From positions 181,041 to 245,040 of the forward strand of contig ONPD01000005.1 of the NCBI GenBank assembly GCA_900319625.1: DNA of 64,000 bases. The letters run 5' to 3'. The translations under genes and the position numbers were made by a program. Shown here in pieces: positions 45,313-54,797 of this stretch; position 1 is the first letter of the stretch; each line of letters starts with the position of its first letter. The notes below the pieces were generated by a model. It saw only the letters and a list, made by a program, of their open reading frames with translations, was not told where the DNA came from and made no database searches. The DNA is from an uncultured Treponema sp. (GTDB taxonomy: Bacteria; Spirochaetota; Spirochaetia; Treponematales; Treponemataceae).

Positions 45313-46314
45313 CTAAACGCTCGCCCTTTCTACAAGTTTTGTGGGAAGGGCGATTTCATTTGCGGCTGTATCCTGACCGGCCTTACCGCTCACAATCAAC
45401 TCGACGGCCTGCCGGCCCATCTCGGTCTTAGGAACGCTGATACTTGTAAGTGGCGGTGTTATGTAGGAAGAGGTTTCAAGGTCATCAATACTTATTACGG
45501 CAACCTGGGCCGGTACAGAGACCTTGAGCTCGTTCAGGTGACAGAGAACGCCATAGGCGACCTCATCGGAACCACAGACAATGGCGCGCGGAAGGTGGCC
45601 GCTTTTCTGAATTTCTGCAACCGCTTCATATCCGCCGGCCATATCAAAAGCCCCGTAAACCTGACACTTTGAAACCAGCACATCTTCTATGCCGTCCACA
45701 CGGTTATCCAGCTCACCGATATAAGAAATATCCGTGCAGCCTTTTTGAATGACATAGGAAGCCGCCTTTTTTGCAGCATCGCGGCGGTCAAAGATTACGC
45801 TTGAAAGACCGTCAAACTTCCAGTCCACGCAGACAATTTTCTTAATACGCTCTTTCATCCGCTGAACAAGCCTTGTATCCTCGGCTCCCTTAATGCACTG
45901 GTCAGTAGCAATCAAAATCAGACCGCCTATTTCTTCTTCGTGAATAAGTTCATTAAACAAAACAGGGTCTTTAAACTCTTCAAAAAAGCGGATAAAAGTC
46001 ACCTTATAATTATTCTCGTGAGCCGCAGTATGAATTCCAGCTAGAATCTCCGCATAATAAGGACGTCTGAAGGTATCCGGGTCTCGCAGCACAACGCCAA
46101 TCCGCTTGGAAGCAAAAGCTACTTCACCATGCTGCAAAACCTGGGCCGCCTTGTTTGGGCGGTAGCCCAGCCTGTCAATTACTTCAAGAATACGCTGGCG
46201 GGTTTCAGGCGCAACAGACCGACCTTCCGTTCCATTTATAACGTAGCTTACCATGCTTCTTGTAACGCCGGCTTCCCGGGCAACATCGTTTTGTGTAACC
46301 TGTTTGTTTTCCAT
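45313..46314 (-). CDS. LacI-family transcriptional regulator
   Basis: The 333-residue repressor has the HTH head QNDVAREAGVTRSMVSYVIN (residues about 7-26) with hinge helix (RPNKAAQVL), and a sugar-binding periplasmic-protein-like domain (about 60-330, GGLILIATD, VICSID-type strands). It is 18 bp downstream of the GH53 galactanase and on the same strand, so it is probably co-transcribed and may regulate the galactan genes and itself. The ligand is likely a galactose-containing oligosaccharide or galactose; this is inference. Confidence 0.9.
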   Translation of the reverse strand: MENKQVTQNDVAREAGVTRSMVSYVINGTEGRSVAPETRQRILEVIDRLGYRPNKAAQVLQHGEVAFASKRIGVVLRDPDTFRRPYYAEILAGIHTAAHENNYKVTFIRFFEEFKDPVLFNELIHEEEIGGLILIATDQCIKGAEDTRLVQRMKERIKKIVCVDWKFDGLSSVIFDRRDAAKKAASYVIQKGCTDISYIGELDNRVDGIEDVLVSKCQVYGAFDMAGGYEAVAEIQKSGHLPRAIVCGSDEVAYGVLCHLNELKVSVPAQVAVISIDDLETSSYITPPLTSISVPKTEMGRQAVELIVSGKAGQDTAANEIALPTKLVERASV

Positions 46315-46332
46315 ATGCTTACTCTATAAGAT

Positions 46333-48270
46333 TTATTCTACCCTATAAAGCTCCACATCGTCAAAGTTTCCCCAGTTTCCGTCATTTGTGTCCAGGAAAA
46401 TCTGAAGTGTTAGTTTTCCATCCTTTACAGGAATGCGAAGCTTATACTGATTCCAGTTTTTCCAGCCGCTATTTACAATTTCTGTCTTTACTATTTTGCT
46501 TCCGTCAAAGTCTCTGGCACGAAGACTGATTTCTTTTTCTCCGCCGCCACCCATTGCCCAGATTGAAGCTTCATAAGTTCCGTTTGCAAGACCTGTGAAA
46601 GTCTGGCTCAAGCTTGATTTGAAACCCTTGCCAAGCCAGTACTTGTAAGTGTATTTACCGTTTCTGGCATTTCCCTTATTGTCTTCTACAAAACAGGCAG
46701 CTCCGTCACCATCCAGCTTCCACTTACCAAGATTTCCGCTCTCAAAGGAATTATCTTCAATAAGATTTACGCGGTTAGTAATTTCAACAAAACATATCGG
46801 AACAAAGTCTGAACCGCTGATTTTGCCCTTAAGTTCCACAGTTTTCGGCGCCTTTTCCCGGCTCCAGTCGTGCTTTTCCCAGACAATCTGAATCTGGTTT
46901 TCCTTATCATTTGTGAAAAGGACCTTGCCGAATTTTGGAAGGACAGGTTCTTTTCCGGGACCCGTAGTCACTTTTACAGGTTCGCCAAGTGCATAGGGAA
47001 CAAAGCTGCTTCCGTTACTGGCGCTGCCACCCCATTTATTTTTTACCTGGCCCTTACCACCGACAAGATTCCATACAGCAAGAGAAGGCAGGGCCCGACC
47101 CGTAAAATCAAACATTCCCTGATTTTCCCATGTATTTCCTTCACTATTAGAAAGTCCGGCCCCTTTTACAACAGTCCAGGCCGGTTCCCAGTAAAACACA
47201 CCAAGACCACCCTTTACACCGGCTACAACATTAATCACGTCGCGAACCGCAGTTGCCTGTCCCTGAACACTTGGAAGATAACCATCAGTTTTTCCGCTGT
47301 AAATCTGAAATACATTGCCCTGACTGTCTCCGTCATCCTCTGTAAAGGCGTAAGCTGTTTCCATCACACAAAGCTCCTTGCCGTAAACATCTGCAAGGTC
47401 ATTCATATTGCGTTTGAGGTCGTTTACAGAACCATGCCAGTAAGTATAAAAAGAAAGTCCGATTACATCAAAATCAACCTTAGCCTTAACAACTTCATCA
47501 AAAACCGAATGGTAAAGCTCATTTTTTCCACCGTCAGCAAGGTGAATTACAATTTTGATTTTCTTGTCTTTTCTCATAAGCTTATCAATAATTGAGCCCT
47601 GAGCGCTTCTTACACCGCGGGAAGCAGATTTTAAAAGATTTGTAAAGCCTTCAAATCCACCGGCTTTTTCCCCCTTATCGCCCCAGATTTTTCCAAGCGG
47701 CCACATAAAACCGTTATTAAGCTCGTTTCCAATCTGAACCATATCCGGACGGGCGCCGGCTGCAATAAATTTTTTAAGAGCATCGCGGGTAAAGCTTTCT
47801 ACGGCCGCATTCAGTTCTTTTTCATTCAGATCTTTCCATGCTTTGGGCATATACTGCTTGGCAGGGTCAGCCCAGGAATCACTGTAATGAAAGTCTATGA
47901 GCAGCTTAAAGCCTGCATCTTTAGCTCTTTTTGCAAGAGGAATATCAACCTCCACGCTGTTAGAGCCGCCTCCATTTGTCGGATTATTCCAGACGCGAAG
48001 CCTTACCCAGTTTACACCGTGCGTCTTTAAAATTGCAAAAAGATCCTTTTCGCTTCCATCATCATCAAAGAACTTTCCGCCGCATTTTTCAATTTCGTAA
48101 AGTGAACTGATATCAACTCCGCGGATAAAATCATCCGTAATTCCGCGAACCGGTTCAACAAAAATATTCTGCTTTACTGCATCTTCTGCCGTATTTGGGC
48201 GGGCAAAAACTCCCCAGCAAAGACAGGCAATTAAAGCAGATGCTAGAGCTTTACGATTAACAAATTTCAT
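46333..48270 (-). CDS. Secreted endo-beta-1,4-galactanase (GH53) with CBM61-like C-terminus
   Basis: The 645-residue secreted enzyme cleaves beta-1,4-galactan side chains of pectin. The signal peptide is about 1-24. The GH53 barrel covers about 45-415, with acid/base Glu in VQIGNELNN (about residue 183) and nucleophile Glu in CVMETAYAF (about 304). GVDISSLYEIE and DFHYSDSWADP are family signatures. A linker domain lies at about 430-500, and a C-terminal jelly-roll (about 505-645, NSFESGNLGKWKLDGDG ... NFDDVELYRVE) resembles CBM61, a galactan binder. GGAGG precedes the ATG, and an operator overlaps the promoter region. Confidence 0.9.
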   Translation of the reverse strand: MKFVNRKALASALIACLCWGVFARPNTAEDAVKQNIFVEPVRGITDDFIRGVDISSLYEIEKCGGKFFDDDGSEKDLFAILKTHGVNWVRLRVWNNPTNGGGSNSVEVDIPLAKRAKDAGFKLLIDFHYSDSWADPAKQYMPKAWKDLNEKELNAAVESFTRDALKKFIAAGARPDMVQIGNELNNGFMWPLGKIWGDKGEKAGGFEGFTNLLKSASRGVRSAQGSIIDKLMRKDKKIKIVIHLADGGKNELYHSVFDEVVKAKVDFDVIGLSFYTYWHGSVNDLKRNMNDLADVYGKELCVMETAYAFTEDDGDSQGNVFQIYSGKTDGYLPSVQGQATAVRDVINVVAGVKGGLGVFYWEPAWTVVKGAGLSNSEGNTWENQGMFDFTGRALPSLAVWNLVGGKGQVKNKWGGSASNGSSFVPYALGEPVKVTTGPGKEPVLPKFGKVLFTNDKENQIQIVWEKHDWSREKAPKTVELKGKISGSDFVPICFVEITNRVNLIEDNSFESGNLGKWKLDGDGAACFVEDNKGNARNGKYTYKYWLGKGFKSSLSQTFTGLANGTYEASIWAMGGGGEKEISLRARDFDGSKIVKTEIVNSGWKNWNQYKLRIPVKDGKLTLQIFLDTNDGNWGNFDDVELYRVE

Positions 48271-48288
48271 AAGACCTCCAAAAGGATA

Positions 48289-48302
48289 TCAACACGCGTT
48301 GA
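48289..48302 (-). promoter_or_regulatory. LacI-type operator of the GH53-lacI operon
   Basis: TCAACACGCGTTGA (TCAAC/GTTGA arms, CG core) lies just downstream of a TATAGT box on the minus strand (48313-48308), 19 bp before the galactanase ATG. It differs from the operator of the GH94-like gene. Confidence 0.6.
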
Positions 48303-48348
48303 CACTTACTATAAGTATTATTCAAAATCTTTCTGCCGTCAATTAAAA

Positions 48349-50601
48349 TTAATAGTGATTTTCAATAAAGGATTCAAAATCCTTCTGGCTTAAAGGTCTT
48401 GAATAGAAATAGCCCTGAACGGTATCGCAGTCAATTACGCGGAGGAAATCTCTCTGGCTTTCGGTTTCAACACCTTCAAAAACAACTTCTTTGTCCAGAC
48501 GCTTGCTGAGCCCTATAAAGGATTCAATAAAGCCTGCAGAACGGCGGTCTATTTCTCCGTGAGAATTAGTAGAAGAAAGCAGGAAGCTTCTGTCAAACTT
48601 AAGAACGTCAATCGGAACCTGGGTAAGCATAGAAAGAGAGCTTTCGCCGGTTCCAAAATCATCCATAGCAACGGTAAAGCCGTTTTGGTGAAGAAGATCT
48701 GTAATCTGGGCAAGAATCCTGTTTTCACTGAAGGAGCGTTCCAGAATCTCAACCTGGATATACTTTGAAGGCACATTATACTTGTTGAAAATCTCAAGGA
48801 AGTCTTCCATAAAGCGTTCCGGTTTATTGTGATTACGGCTCATATTTACGCTTATCTGAACAACAGGCAGCCCAGCCTTAATTCTGGCATCAAGGAACTT
48901 CAAAACTTCCTCAAAGACAAAGAAGTCAACCTTAGTAACAAAGCCCGTGCGTTCAAAAAGCGGAATAAAATCATTTGGAGGAATAACGCCCCGTTCAGGA
49001 TGCTGCCACCTTACGAGAGCCTCTGCACCGATAATTTTTTCATCCTTCAGACTGATTTTAGGCTGATAAAGAACAAAGAATTCCCTGTTTTTTAAGGCCT
49101 TTTCACACTGGCTTTCCAGGAAATATTCTTCCTGAATGTGGCGCAGGAATTTTGCATCATAAATAGAATAAAGAATGTCCGTTTCCTTGCGCAGATTTTT
49201 CTTGGCAATAGAAGCCTGCCCAATCAGCGTGGAAATAGTCAGCCCCTGATACTTATCTTCCGGCAAAAGGAAGGCTATACCAAACTTCAGGTTAAATGGA
49301 ATTTTGTAATTATCAGTTACCGAAAGATTTTCACGGGCATATTCCTTAAAAACCTTCATAGCGTTCTTAACAGATGAAATCTTAAAGAAAAGATAGAAGT
49401 GGTCTGAAGAACCGTGACAGCAGATTCCGTTATGCTTCTGAGCCGTCTGGTCAATCACCTTTGCAACAAACCTTATCAGCTTTTTAAGTTCATTTTCCCC
49501 GTGATTCTGACCTATGTATTTATATCCAAGAATATCGCAGTCAATCAGCATAAATTTTGATTTTCCGCGCCTACGAAGATGCTTGTCTGCCTCGTGCTCA
49601 AAACGGTCCTGAGACCAGAGACCGGTAATGGAATCATAATCCATAAAGAGGAATTCTTTTTTCTGGAAAAAATCAATAAGCTTAAGCTCACCAAAGAAAA
49701 GCAGGAAGATTACAATCAGGGCAAAGAAAACCATCAGGGAGCGAATCATCATACGCTCCTTGTAAGCCTTTATCAGAGTATCAGCCGGAAGGGAAACACA
49801 CATAATCCAGCCTGCAACGTGGATAGGACGGAAAATCAGGGAAACCATTTCTCCATAAGGATTTTCCGTCACTATACTTCCGCTCTTTATTTTTGCGATG
49901 GACTCGCTGCTGTACATTCGTAAATCAGGATTTTTAGGAACAAAAGTCTTTGAAAGTAATTGCGGCTCCTTATTGATTACAAAACGACCGTATTTATCAA
50001 GAATCGATATATCACCCTTGCCAAGAACATTGATTTTATAGAAGCTTTCTCCAAAGGCATCAAGTTTTATAGTTCCACACAAGCCGCCCCGGAATTTACC
50101 ATGGGCATCATAAACAGCACGGGCAATAATAAAAACCGGAACCCCAGCCACCATAGAAATCTCAGCTCCGGTATAAAAATTTTTTGCTCCGGAATACATC
50201 AGGGCAGTAAAATATTCGCGTTTTCTTACGTCCCTTACAACTCCGTGAATATCCGTGGAAACACCATTTTCGTCAAAATAAAAAACATCAACAAAATCAG
50301 AAGAGAGTTCCTTACCCTTGTGAGAAATATGAAGAATTATTGAAGTCGTAGAGCCATTTGTAAAAATTTCCTCATCATAAAAATCTTCCAGCTTATTTTT
50401 ATAATTAAGAACCCTTTCTTCAGCCAGCTTTGCATAACCTTCCGCCGCAAGCTCTGACGTTTCCGTATAGCCGTTATGATAAGTTACGATAATCCTGTCT
50501 GAAAAATAAGAAAAGAGCATAATAATGAGCAGACTGGCAACAATTGCGATTATCGAGGTTACGAAATATTTTATAAATTTAGGACTAAACTTCTTATCCA
50601 T
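48349..50601 (-). CDS. dCache-like sensor GGDEF-EAL protein (putative phosphodiesterase)
   Basis: The 750-residue protein has a helix at about 12-32, an extracytoplasmic dCache-like sensor (about 35-275), a second helix (about 285-305), a degenerate GGDEF (HGSSDHF) and an EAL domain (about 495-745). EAL residues needed for catalysis appear intact: GAEALVRW, SVNMSRN, VEILER, MDDFGTGESSLS, LKFDRSF and FEGVET. It should hydrolyse c-di-GMP in response to an extracellular signal, possibly a small molecule such as an amino acid or sugar. It is next to the galactan operon but reads on its own. Confidence 0.9.
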   Translation of the reverse strand: MDKKFSPKFIKYFVTSIIAIVASLLIIMLFSYFSDRIIVTYHNGYTETSELAAEGYAKLAEERVLNYKNKLEDFYDEEIFTNGSTTSIILHISHKGKELSSDFVDVFYFDENGVSTDIHGVVRDVRKREYFTALMYSGAKNFYTGAEISMVAGVPVFIIARAVYDAHGKFRGGLCGTIKLDAFGESFYKINVLGKGDISILDKYGRFVINKEPQLLSKTFVPKNPDLRMYSSESIAKIKSGSIVTENPYGEMVSLIFRPIHVAGWIMCVSLPADTLIKAYKERMMIRSLMVFFALIVIFLLFFGELKLIDFFQKKEFLFMDYDSITGLWSQDRFEHEADKHLRRRGKSKFMLIDCDILGYKYIGQNHGENELKKLIRFVAKVIDQTAQKHNGICCHGSSDHFYLFFKISSVKNAMKVFKEYARENLSVTDNYKIPFNLKFGIAFLLPEDKYQGLTISTLIGQASIAKKNLRKETDILYSIYDAKFLRHIQEEYFLESQCEKALKNREFFVLYQPKISLKDEKIIGAEALVRWQHPERGVIPPNDFIPLFERTGFVTKVDFFVFEEVLKFLDARIKAGLPVVQISVNMSRNHNKPERFMEDFLEIFNKYNVPSKYIQVEILERSFSENRILAQITDLLHQNGFTVAMDDFGTGESSLSMLTQVPIDVLKFDRSFLLSSTNSHGEIDRRSAGFIESFIGLSKRLDKEVVFEGVETESQRDFLRVIDCDTVQGYFYSRPLSQKDFESFIENHY

Positions 50602-50643
50602 ATAAAAATCAAAATTCTGTCATTTAGAAGTTTACAACACAAA

Positions 50644-50672
50644 TTGAAATAACGAAAGAAAAACCTTATAAT
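50644..50672 (+). promoter_or_regulatory. Promoter of the APE-like operon (leaderless type)
   Basis: TTGAAA (50644-50649), a 17-bp spacer and a consensus TATAAT (50667-50672), with the ACP start codon at 50681, 8 nt after the -10 box. This is the strongest promoter visible in the biosynthetic block and likely drives the downstream genes. Confidence 0.7.
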
Positions 50673-50680
50673 AAGTTATT

Positions 50681-50947
50681 ATGAACGAATTGAAAAAGGA
50701 AATCAAAGAGACAATTATCAGCTCCCTTCAGCTAGAAGATATAACTCCGGAAGACATCGTGGATTCAGAACCCCTGTTCGGAGAAGGTCTCGGCCTTGAT
50801 TCCATCGACGCGCTTGAGCTTGGTGTAGCCCTCAAAAAGAAATTCGGTGTTAAGTTTTCTTCGGAAAACGCTGAAAATAAAAGTCACTTCGCAAGTGTAG
50901 ATGCGCTTGCTGCCTTCATTACTTCTGAGCGTGAAAAAACTAATTAA
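50681..50947 (+). CDS. Acyl carrier protein of the APE-like cluster
   Basis: The 88-residue ACP has the phosphopantetheine site Ser41 in LGLDSIDALELGVALKK. The DSIDALEL form matches carriers of polyene/APE clusters better than the DSLDTVEL of FabB-type ACPs. It carries the growing acyl chain. It heads the cluster, and its end overlaps the start of the AMP-ligase gene by 17 bp. Confidence 0.88.
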   Translation: MNELKKEIKETIISSLQLEDITPEDIVDSEPLFGEGLGLDSIDALELGVALKKKFGVKFSSENAENKSHFASVDALAAFITSEREKTN

Positions 50948-52943
50948 AATCCTTTTTTACATAATTTCCGCCTTATACCCGGTCTTAATTTTTACCTTTC
51001 TGGTAATTTTTAAGCTGCCCGTGCGGATTCTTTCCCTATGTGTGATGGCGCTTGCGCTGGGTTACTTTTTAACCTTTACAGGGAAGTCTGCCGGCGCCAG
51101 GGCCGCATCATCTTCTGGAATGGGTGCCAGCGCAAGCGCAGGCCACCTCCGACTCCGCCCCCTTATCACATCCCTTTTATTTATGAGCGCGGGCCTGGCC
51201 TGTTTTCTAACTAACCAGACTATTTTCCTCAGGCTTTACGCCGTCGTTGTCTGCCTGATGATGCTCATCACCTTTGCTTCAACCTTGTTTTTTCCGCCAA
51301 ATATCATTTACCGCTTTGCCTGCCTGGCCGACCGGACTATTCCAGGCTCCCTTATTCAATACCGTGTTGAACGCTACTGCCGCAAGGTCTGCATAATCTG
51401 GTGCGCCTTTTTTATTATCAACGGCGGCATTTCAGTTTACACAGCCTTTTTTGCCAGCGAAGAGGTCTGGGCTGTCTATAACGGCGGAATTTCCTACGTT
51501 TTAATGGGACTTCTTTTTGCAATTGAGTATATAATCAGAATAGGAGTAAATAAAAAAATGCCAAAAGTTAATCCGATTACAAAATTTACCGCTGCTTCCT
51601 TCCCGGACGACCATATCATCAGTTATGAAGGAAAATGGAGCGATAAAAAATATAAGACCTGGAAGGATTTTCTTACTGAAAGCGCAAAAATGCGCAACTA
51701 TATTTTGAAAAATCCTGCCGAAAAATGGATTCTGCACTGCGAAGATTACTGGCTTTTTACAATTGCCTTCATTTCGCTTTTACAGTGCAAAAAGGAAATT
51801 CTTCTGACTCAGAATATTACAGAAGGCTTTTTGAAGGAAATTCATACCCAAGGAATTATGTTTTTAACAGACCAGAAGGTTGCGGACGGCGAAGACATTC
51901 AGGTCATCTTGTACAGCCAGCCACAACCATCTGAAGAAGAAATCCGCAATACGCCTGCCATCGATTCAGACAGCACAAAAATCATCATGTTCACCTCGGG
52001 AAGTACAGGAAAACCTAAGGGCGTACCGCAGCGAATGACAGAGTTTGAACTTGATAACGCCTTTATCATTTCAAAATGGGGCGAAGAATTTTTAAGCCGC
52101 AAGCTGGTTGCAACTGTAAGCCAGCACCACATTTACGGCTTCTTATTTACTGTTTCCCTGCCATTTGCCCTGGGAGTGCCTGTACGCCGCAAGCGCATTG
52201 AATTCCCGGAAGAATTTGAAACTCTTGATGACGATAAATATATGATTATTACAACCCCTGCCTTCCTCAAGCGCACCGTAGAAATCGAAGGAAAGCTTCC
52301 TCTGAATGACAGCTTTATTTTTACCAGCGGCGGACTTTTGACCTACGAGGTGGCAGAGCGCACTAACAAGACCTTCGGCTTCTGGCCGGTTGAAGTTTAT
52401 GGTTCTACAGAAACCAGCGGAATTGCCTGGCGAAAAAGCTGTGACGGCCAGGAATGGACTCCCTTTGACAACGCAAAAATCTGGCTTGGAGATGACGGCT
52501 GCCTGCGCATAATTTCTCCTTACATAAAAAATCCGGAGGGCTTTGCAACCGCAGACCTGGCTCAAATGCTGCCGGACGGCCGCTTCCTTTTGAAAGGCCG
52601 CAGCGACTCAATCGTAAAAATAGAAGAAAAACGAATTTCTATGACAGAGGTTGAAAACCGCCTTCTTGACAGCGGGCTTGTGGCTAACGTAAAAGTTATC
52701 GCTATGGAAGACCGAAGACAGTATCTGGCCGCCGCCCTGGAATTCAATTCCAAGGGAAAGGAAAAATTTGAAGGTGCTAAAAAACTCGAAATAAATAAAT
52801 TCTTCCACGACTATCTTATGCAGTATTTTGAAAACGTCGTAATTCCAAAAAAATGGCGCTTCCTTGAAAAACTCCCGACCGATGTTCAGGGAAAAATTCA
52901 TAAAGAGGAAATTAAGGCTTTATTTACAAATACTGATATTTAG
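50931..52943 (+). CDS. COG4648 membrane domain fused to an AMP-ligase (acyl/aryl activating enzyme)
   Basis: Two parts are visible. Residues about 1-190 are a multi-spanning COG4648-like membrane domain (CIIWCAFFIINGGISVYTAF, WAVYNGGISYVLMGLLFAIEY). Residues about 195-670 are an adenylate-forming enzyme with MFTSGSTGKPKGVPQRM, EVYGSTETSGIAWRK and the GRSDSIVKIEEKRIS motif. In E. coli-type APE clusters these are separate genes as I recall (COG4648 protein and ligase), so this is a fusion. It should activate an acyl or aryl starter to the ACP. The GTG at 50931 is the likely start; a longer ATG frame overlaps the ACP gene more. Confidence 0.82.
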   Translation: MKKLIKILFYIISALYPVLIFTFLVIFKLPVRILSLCVMALALGYFLTFTGKSAGARAASSSGMGASASAGHLRLRPLITSLLFMSAGLACFLTNQTIFLRLYAVVVCLMMLITFASTLFFPPNIIYRFACLADRTIPGSLIQYRVERYCRKVCIIWCAFFIINGGISVYTAFFASEEVWAVYNGGISYVLMGLLFAIEYIIRIGVNKKMPKVNPITKFTAASFPDDHIISYEGKWSDKKYKTWKDFLTESAKMRNYILKNPAEKWILHCEDYWLFTIAFISLLQCKKEILLTQNITEGFLKEIHTQGIMFLTDQKVADGEDIQVILYSQPQPSEEEIRNTPAIDSDSTKIIMFTSGSTGKPKGVPQRMTEFELDNAFIISKWGEEFLSRKLVATVSQHHIYGFLFTVSLPFALGVPVRRKRIEFPEEFETLDDDKYMIITTPAFLKRTVEIEGKLPLNDSFIFTSGGLLTYEVAERTNKTFGFWPVEVYGSTETSGIAWRKSCDGQEWTPFDNAKIWLGDDGCLRIISPYIKNPEGFATADLAQMLPDGRFLLKGRSDSIVKIEEKRISMTEVENRLLDSGLVANVKVIAMEDRRQYLAAALEFNSKGKEKFEGAKKLEINKFFHDYLMQYFENVVIPKKWRFLEKLPTDVQGKIHKEEIKALFTNTDI

Positions 52944-52987
52944 ATGTCTTTTTATTGAAGGATTTGTTATAATATTTCTATATAAAT

Positions 52988-53749
52988 ATGAACAGATTCG
53001 GCTTTATCATTCCGGTATATAATCACGGCTCTACAATTGAAGCTGTGGTGCAAAGCCTTCTGCCCTTTGCCTTTCCAATCATTTTAATAGACGACGGCAA
53101 CAATGAAATAAACAGGGCTTTAATTTCGGAATGCGCCTCAAGACATCCTGAAGTTTCTCTGATTTCATACCCTAAAAACAAAGGCAAGGGCGCCGCAATG
53201 ACAAGGGGCGTAAAAAAAGCCTTTGAAATGGGACTTACTCATATTTTTCAGATTGATGCAGACGGCCAGCACGATGTCAGCTACTGCAGGGCCTTTATCG
53301 AACTTTCAGAAAAAAATCCCCAGGCCCTGATAAACGGATATCCTGATTATGACGTTACCGCTCCTTCTTCACGCAAAAACGGGAGGGAAGTTGCAAATAA
53401 GTGGGCGCGTTTTGTTTCACTGAATAAGGGGTTAAAAGATGTTTTGTGCGGCTTCAGAATCTATCCTGTCCAGCCTTATATGAAACTGATTAAAGGCCGC
53501 GCCTACATAAATCCACGCATGGGCTACGATACCGACATTCTGGTTCATTTTTCCTGGCTTGGAATCCCGGTTTTAAATCTTCCGGTTGCTGTAAGCTATC
53601 CGCGGGACGGAATCAGTAATTTCCACCTTGTCCGCGATAATTTTGCAATTGCCGTTACCTTCGCCCGCCTTTGCCTTGGTATGATTATCCGCCTTCCAAA
53701 GCTGATTTTGCTTGCCGCAAAAAGAAAGGAAGCCGCAGATGGAAATTAA
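52988..53749 (+). CDS. Family 2 glycosyltransferase of the APE-like cluster
   Basis: The 253-residue GT-A enzyme has the nucleotide-sugar site FGFIIPVYNHGSTIEAVVQ, the DxD-like motif IDADGQHDVSY and a following catalytic region (GYDTDILVHFSWLGI). It resembles DPM-like transferases. In APE/flexirubin loci a GT2-acyltransferase pair (one fused protein in some species) precedes the thioesterase. A TATAAT box at 52968-52973 suggests an extra internal promoter. It overlaps the acyltransferase start by 11 bp. Confidence 0.88.
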   Translation: MNRFGFIIPVYNHGSTIEAVVQSLLPFAFPIILIDDGNNEINRALISECASRHPEVSLISYPKNKGKGAAMTRGVKKAFEMGLTHIFQIDADGQHDVSYCRAFIELSEKNPQALINGYPDYDVTAPSSRKNGREVANKWARFVSLNKGLKDVLCGFRIYPVQPYMKLIKGRAYINPRMGYDTDILVHFSWLGIPVLNLPVAVSYPRDGISNFHLVRDNFAIAVTFARLCLGMIIRLPKLILLAAKRKEAADGN

Positions 53750-54797
53750 AACTCCGGTCAAAGAATGGCAGGATATAAAGGAAGTCTCAAAATCCGGCCG
53801 TTCAATCAGGTTTACCGCTTTTTTAGTAAAAATCCTTCCTCATACCCTTTTAATTGGCCTTACAAAAGTTGTTACGCTTTTTTATTTTGCCGCAACTAAG
53901 TGGGCAAGAAAATTTTCCAGGGAATATCAGAATAATCTGATAGAATTTTCAAAGAATCTTCCGGATTATCTTGAGGGAACAGACCTTTCTCACCTTCCTT
54001 CCCGCCCCAATGCTTACCGTCACATTGCTTCCTTTGCAACCTGCCTTGTAGAAAAAATTGAAGGCTGGAGCGGAAAATCCAGCATGAAAAACATTGAATT
54101 TGCCGGCGAGCAGGAAAGGCTGGAGCATGCCAGGGGGACTGGAGCAAACGGGACTCAGCCTTATACTTCGTCAACAGATCTTGAGACTGTAAGAAATCTC
54201 CTGCGTTCCGGCAAGGGCTGTATGCTCATCTGCTCTCATCTTGGAAACATCGAGCTTTTCAGAAGTATTTTCAGCTATGGCTCTGATGATTTTGACCACA
54301 TCATTCCCGTTTCAATCATCATGGACCAGAAGGTTACTCAAAACTTCAACAGCATTCTTGGAAAACTCAACTCCAATGCAAGGCTCAACGTAATCAGCTC
54401 TGATGATATTTCCATGGCAACTATGAGTCAGCTGCAGGACACAATCGATCAGGGAGGCCTTGTTGTCATTTCCGCAGACCGCCTTCCGGCCCACAATGCC
54501 CAGCGCTCACTTGAAATCAGCTTTCTTGGAAAGTCCGCAAAGCTTCCTTACGGGCCTTTCTTGATTGCGGCCCTTCTAAACTGCCCGACTTACTTTATTT
54601 TTTCAATGCGCAAGCATCAGACCGGTTTTGATCCCACTTATATAGTAAATATCATCAAATCCGGAGTAAGCTTTGACGGCGGTCGCAAAGAAAGGGAATC
54701 TAAAATAGCAGAGCTTGCCGGCGAGTACACCCGCCTTCTGGAAAAGTTCTGTTTAATGTACCCCTATCAGTGGTATAATTTTTATGAGTATTGGTGA
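53739..54797 (+). CDS. LpxL/HtrB-like lipid acyltransferase
   Basis: The protein of about 352 residues has a basic amphipathic N-terminus with a hydrophobic patch (residues about 25-60). The HX4E catalytic pair lies in LICSHLGNIELFRSIF, as in LpxL/HtrB-type acyltransferases. It probably transfers the acyl or aryl-polyene chain onto a lipid or glycolipid. The start is placed at the ATG at 53739, with AGGA upstream and 11-bp overlap with the GT2 gene. The stop codon lies within a family A repeat. Confidence 0.85.
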   Translation: MEIKTPVKEWQDIKEVSKSGRSIRFTAFLVKILPHTLLIGLTKVVTLFYFAATKWARKFSREYQNNLIEFSKNLPDYLEGTDLSHLPSRPNAYRHIASFATCLVEKIEGWSGKSSMKNIEFAGEQERLEHARGTGANGTQPYTSSTDLETVRNLLRSGKGCMLICSHLGNIELFRSIFSYGSDDFDHIIPVSIIMDQKVTQNFNSILGKLNSNARLNVISSDDISMATMSQLQDTIDQGGLVVISADRLPAHNAQRSLEISFLGKSAKLPYGPFLIAALLNCPTYFIFSMRKHQTGFDPTYIVNIIKSGVSFDGGRKERESKIAELAGEYTRLLEKFCLMYPYQWYNFYEYW

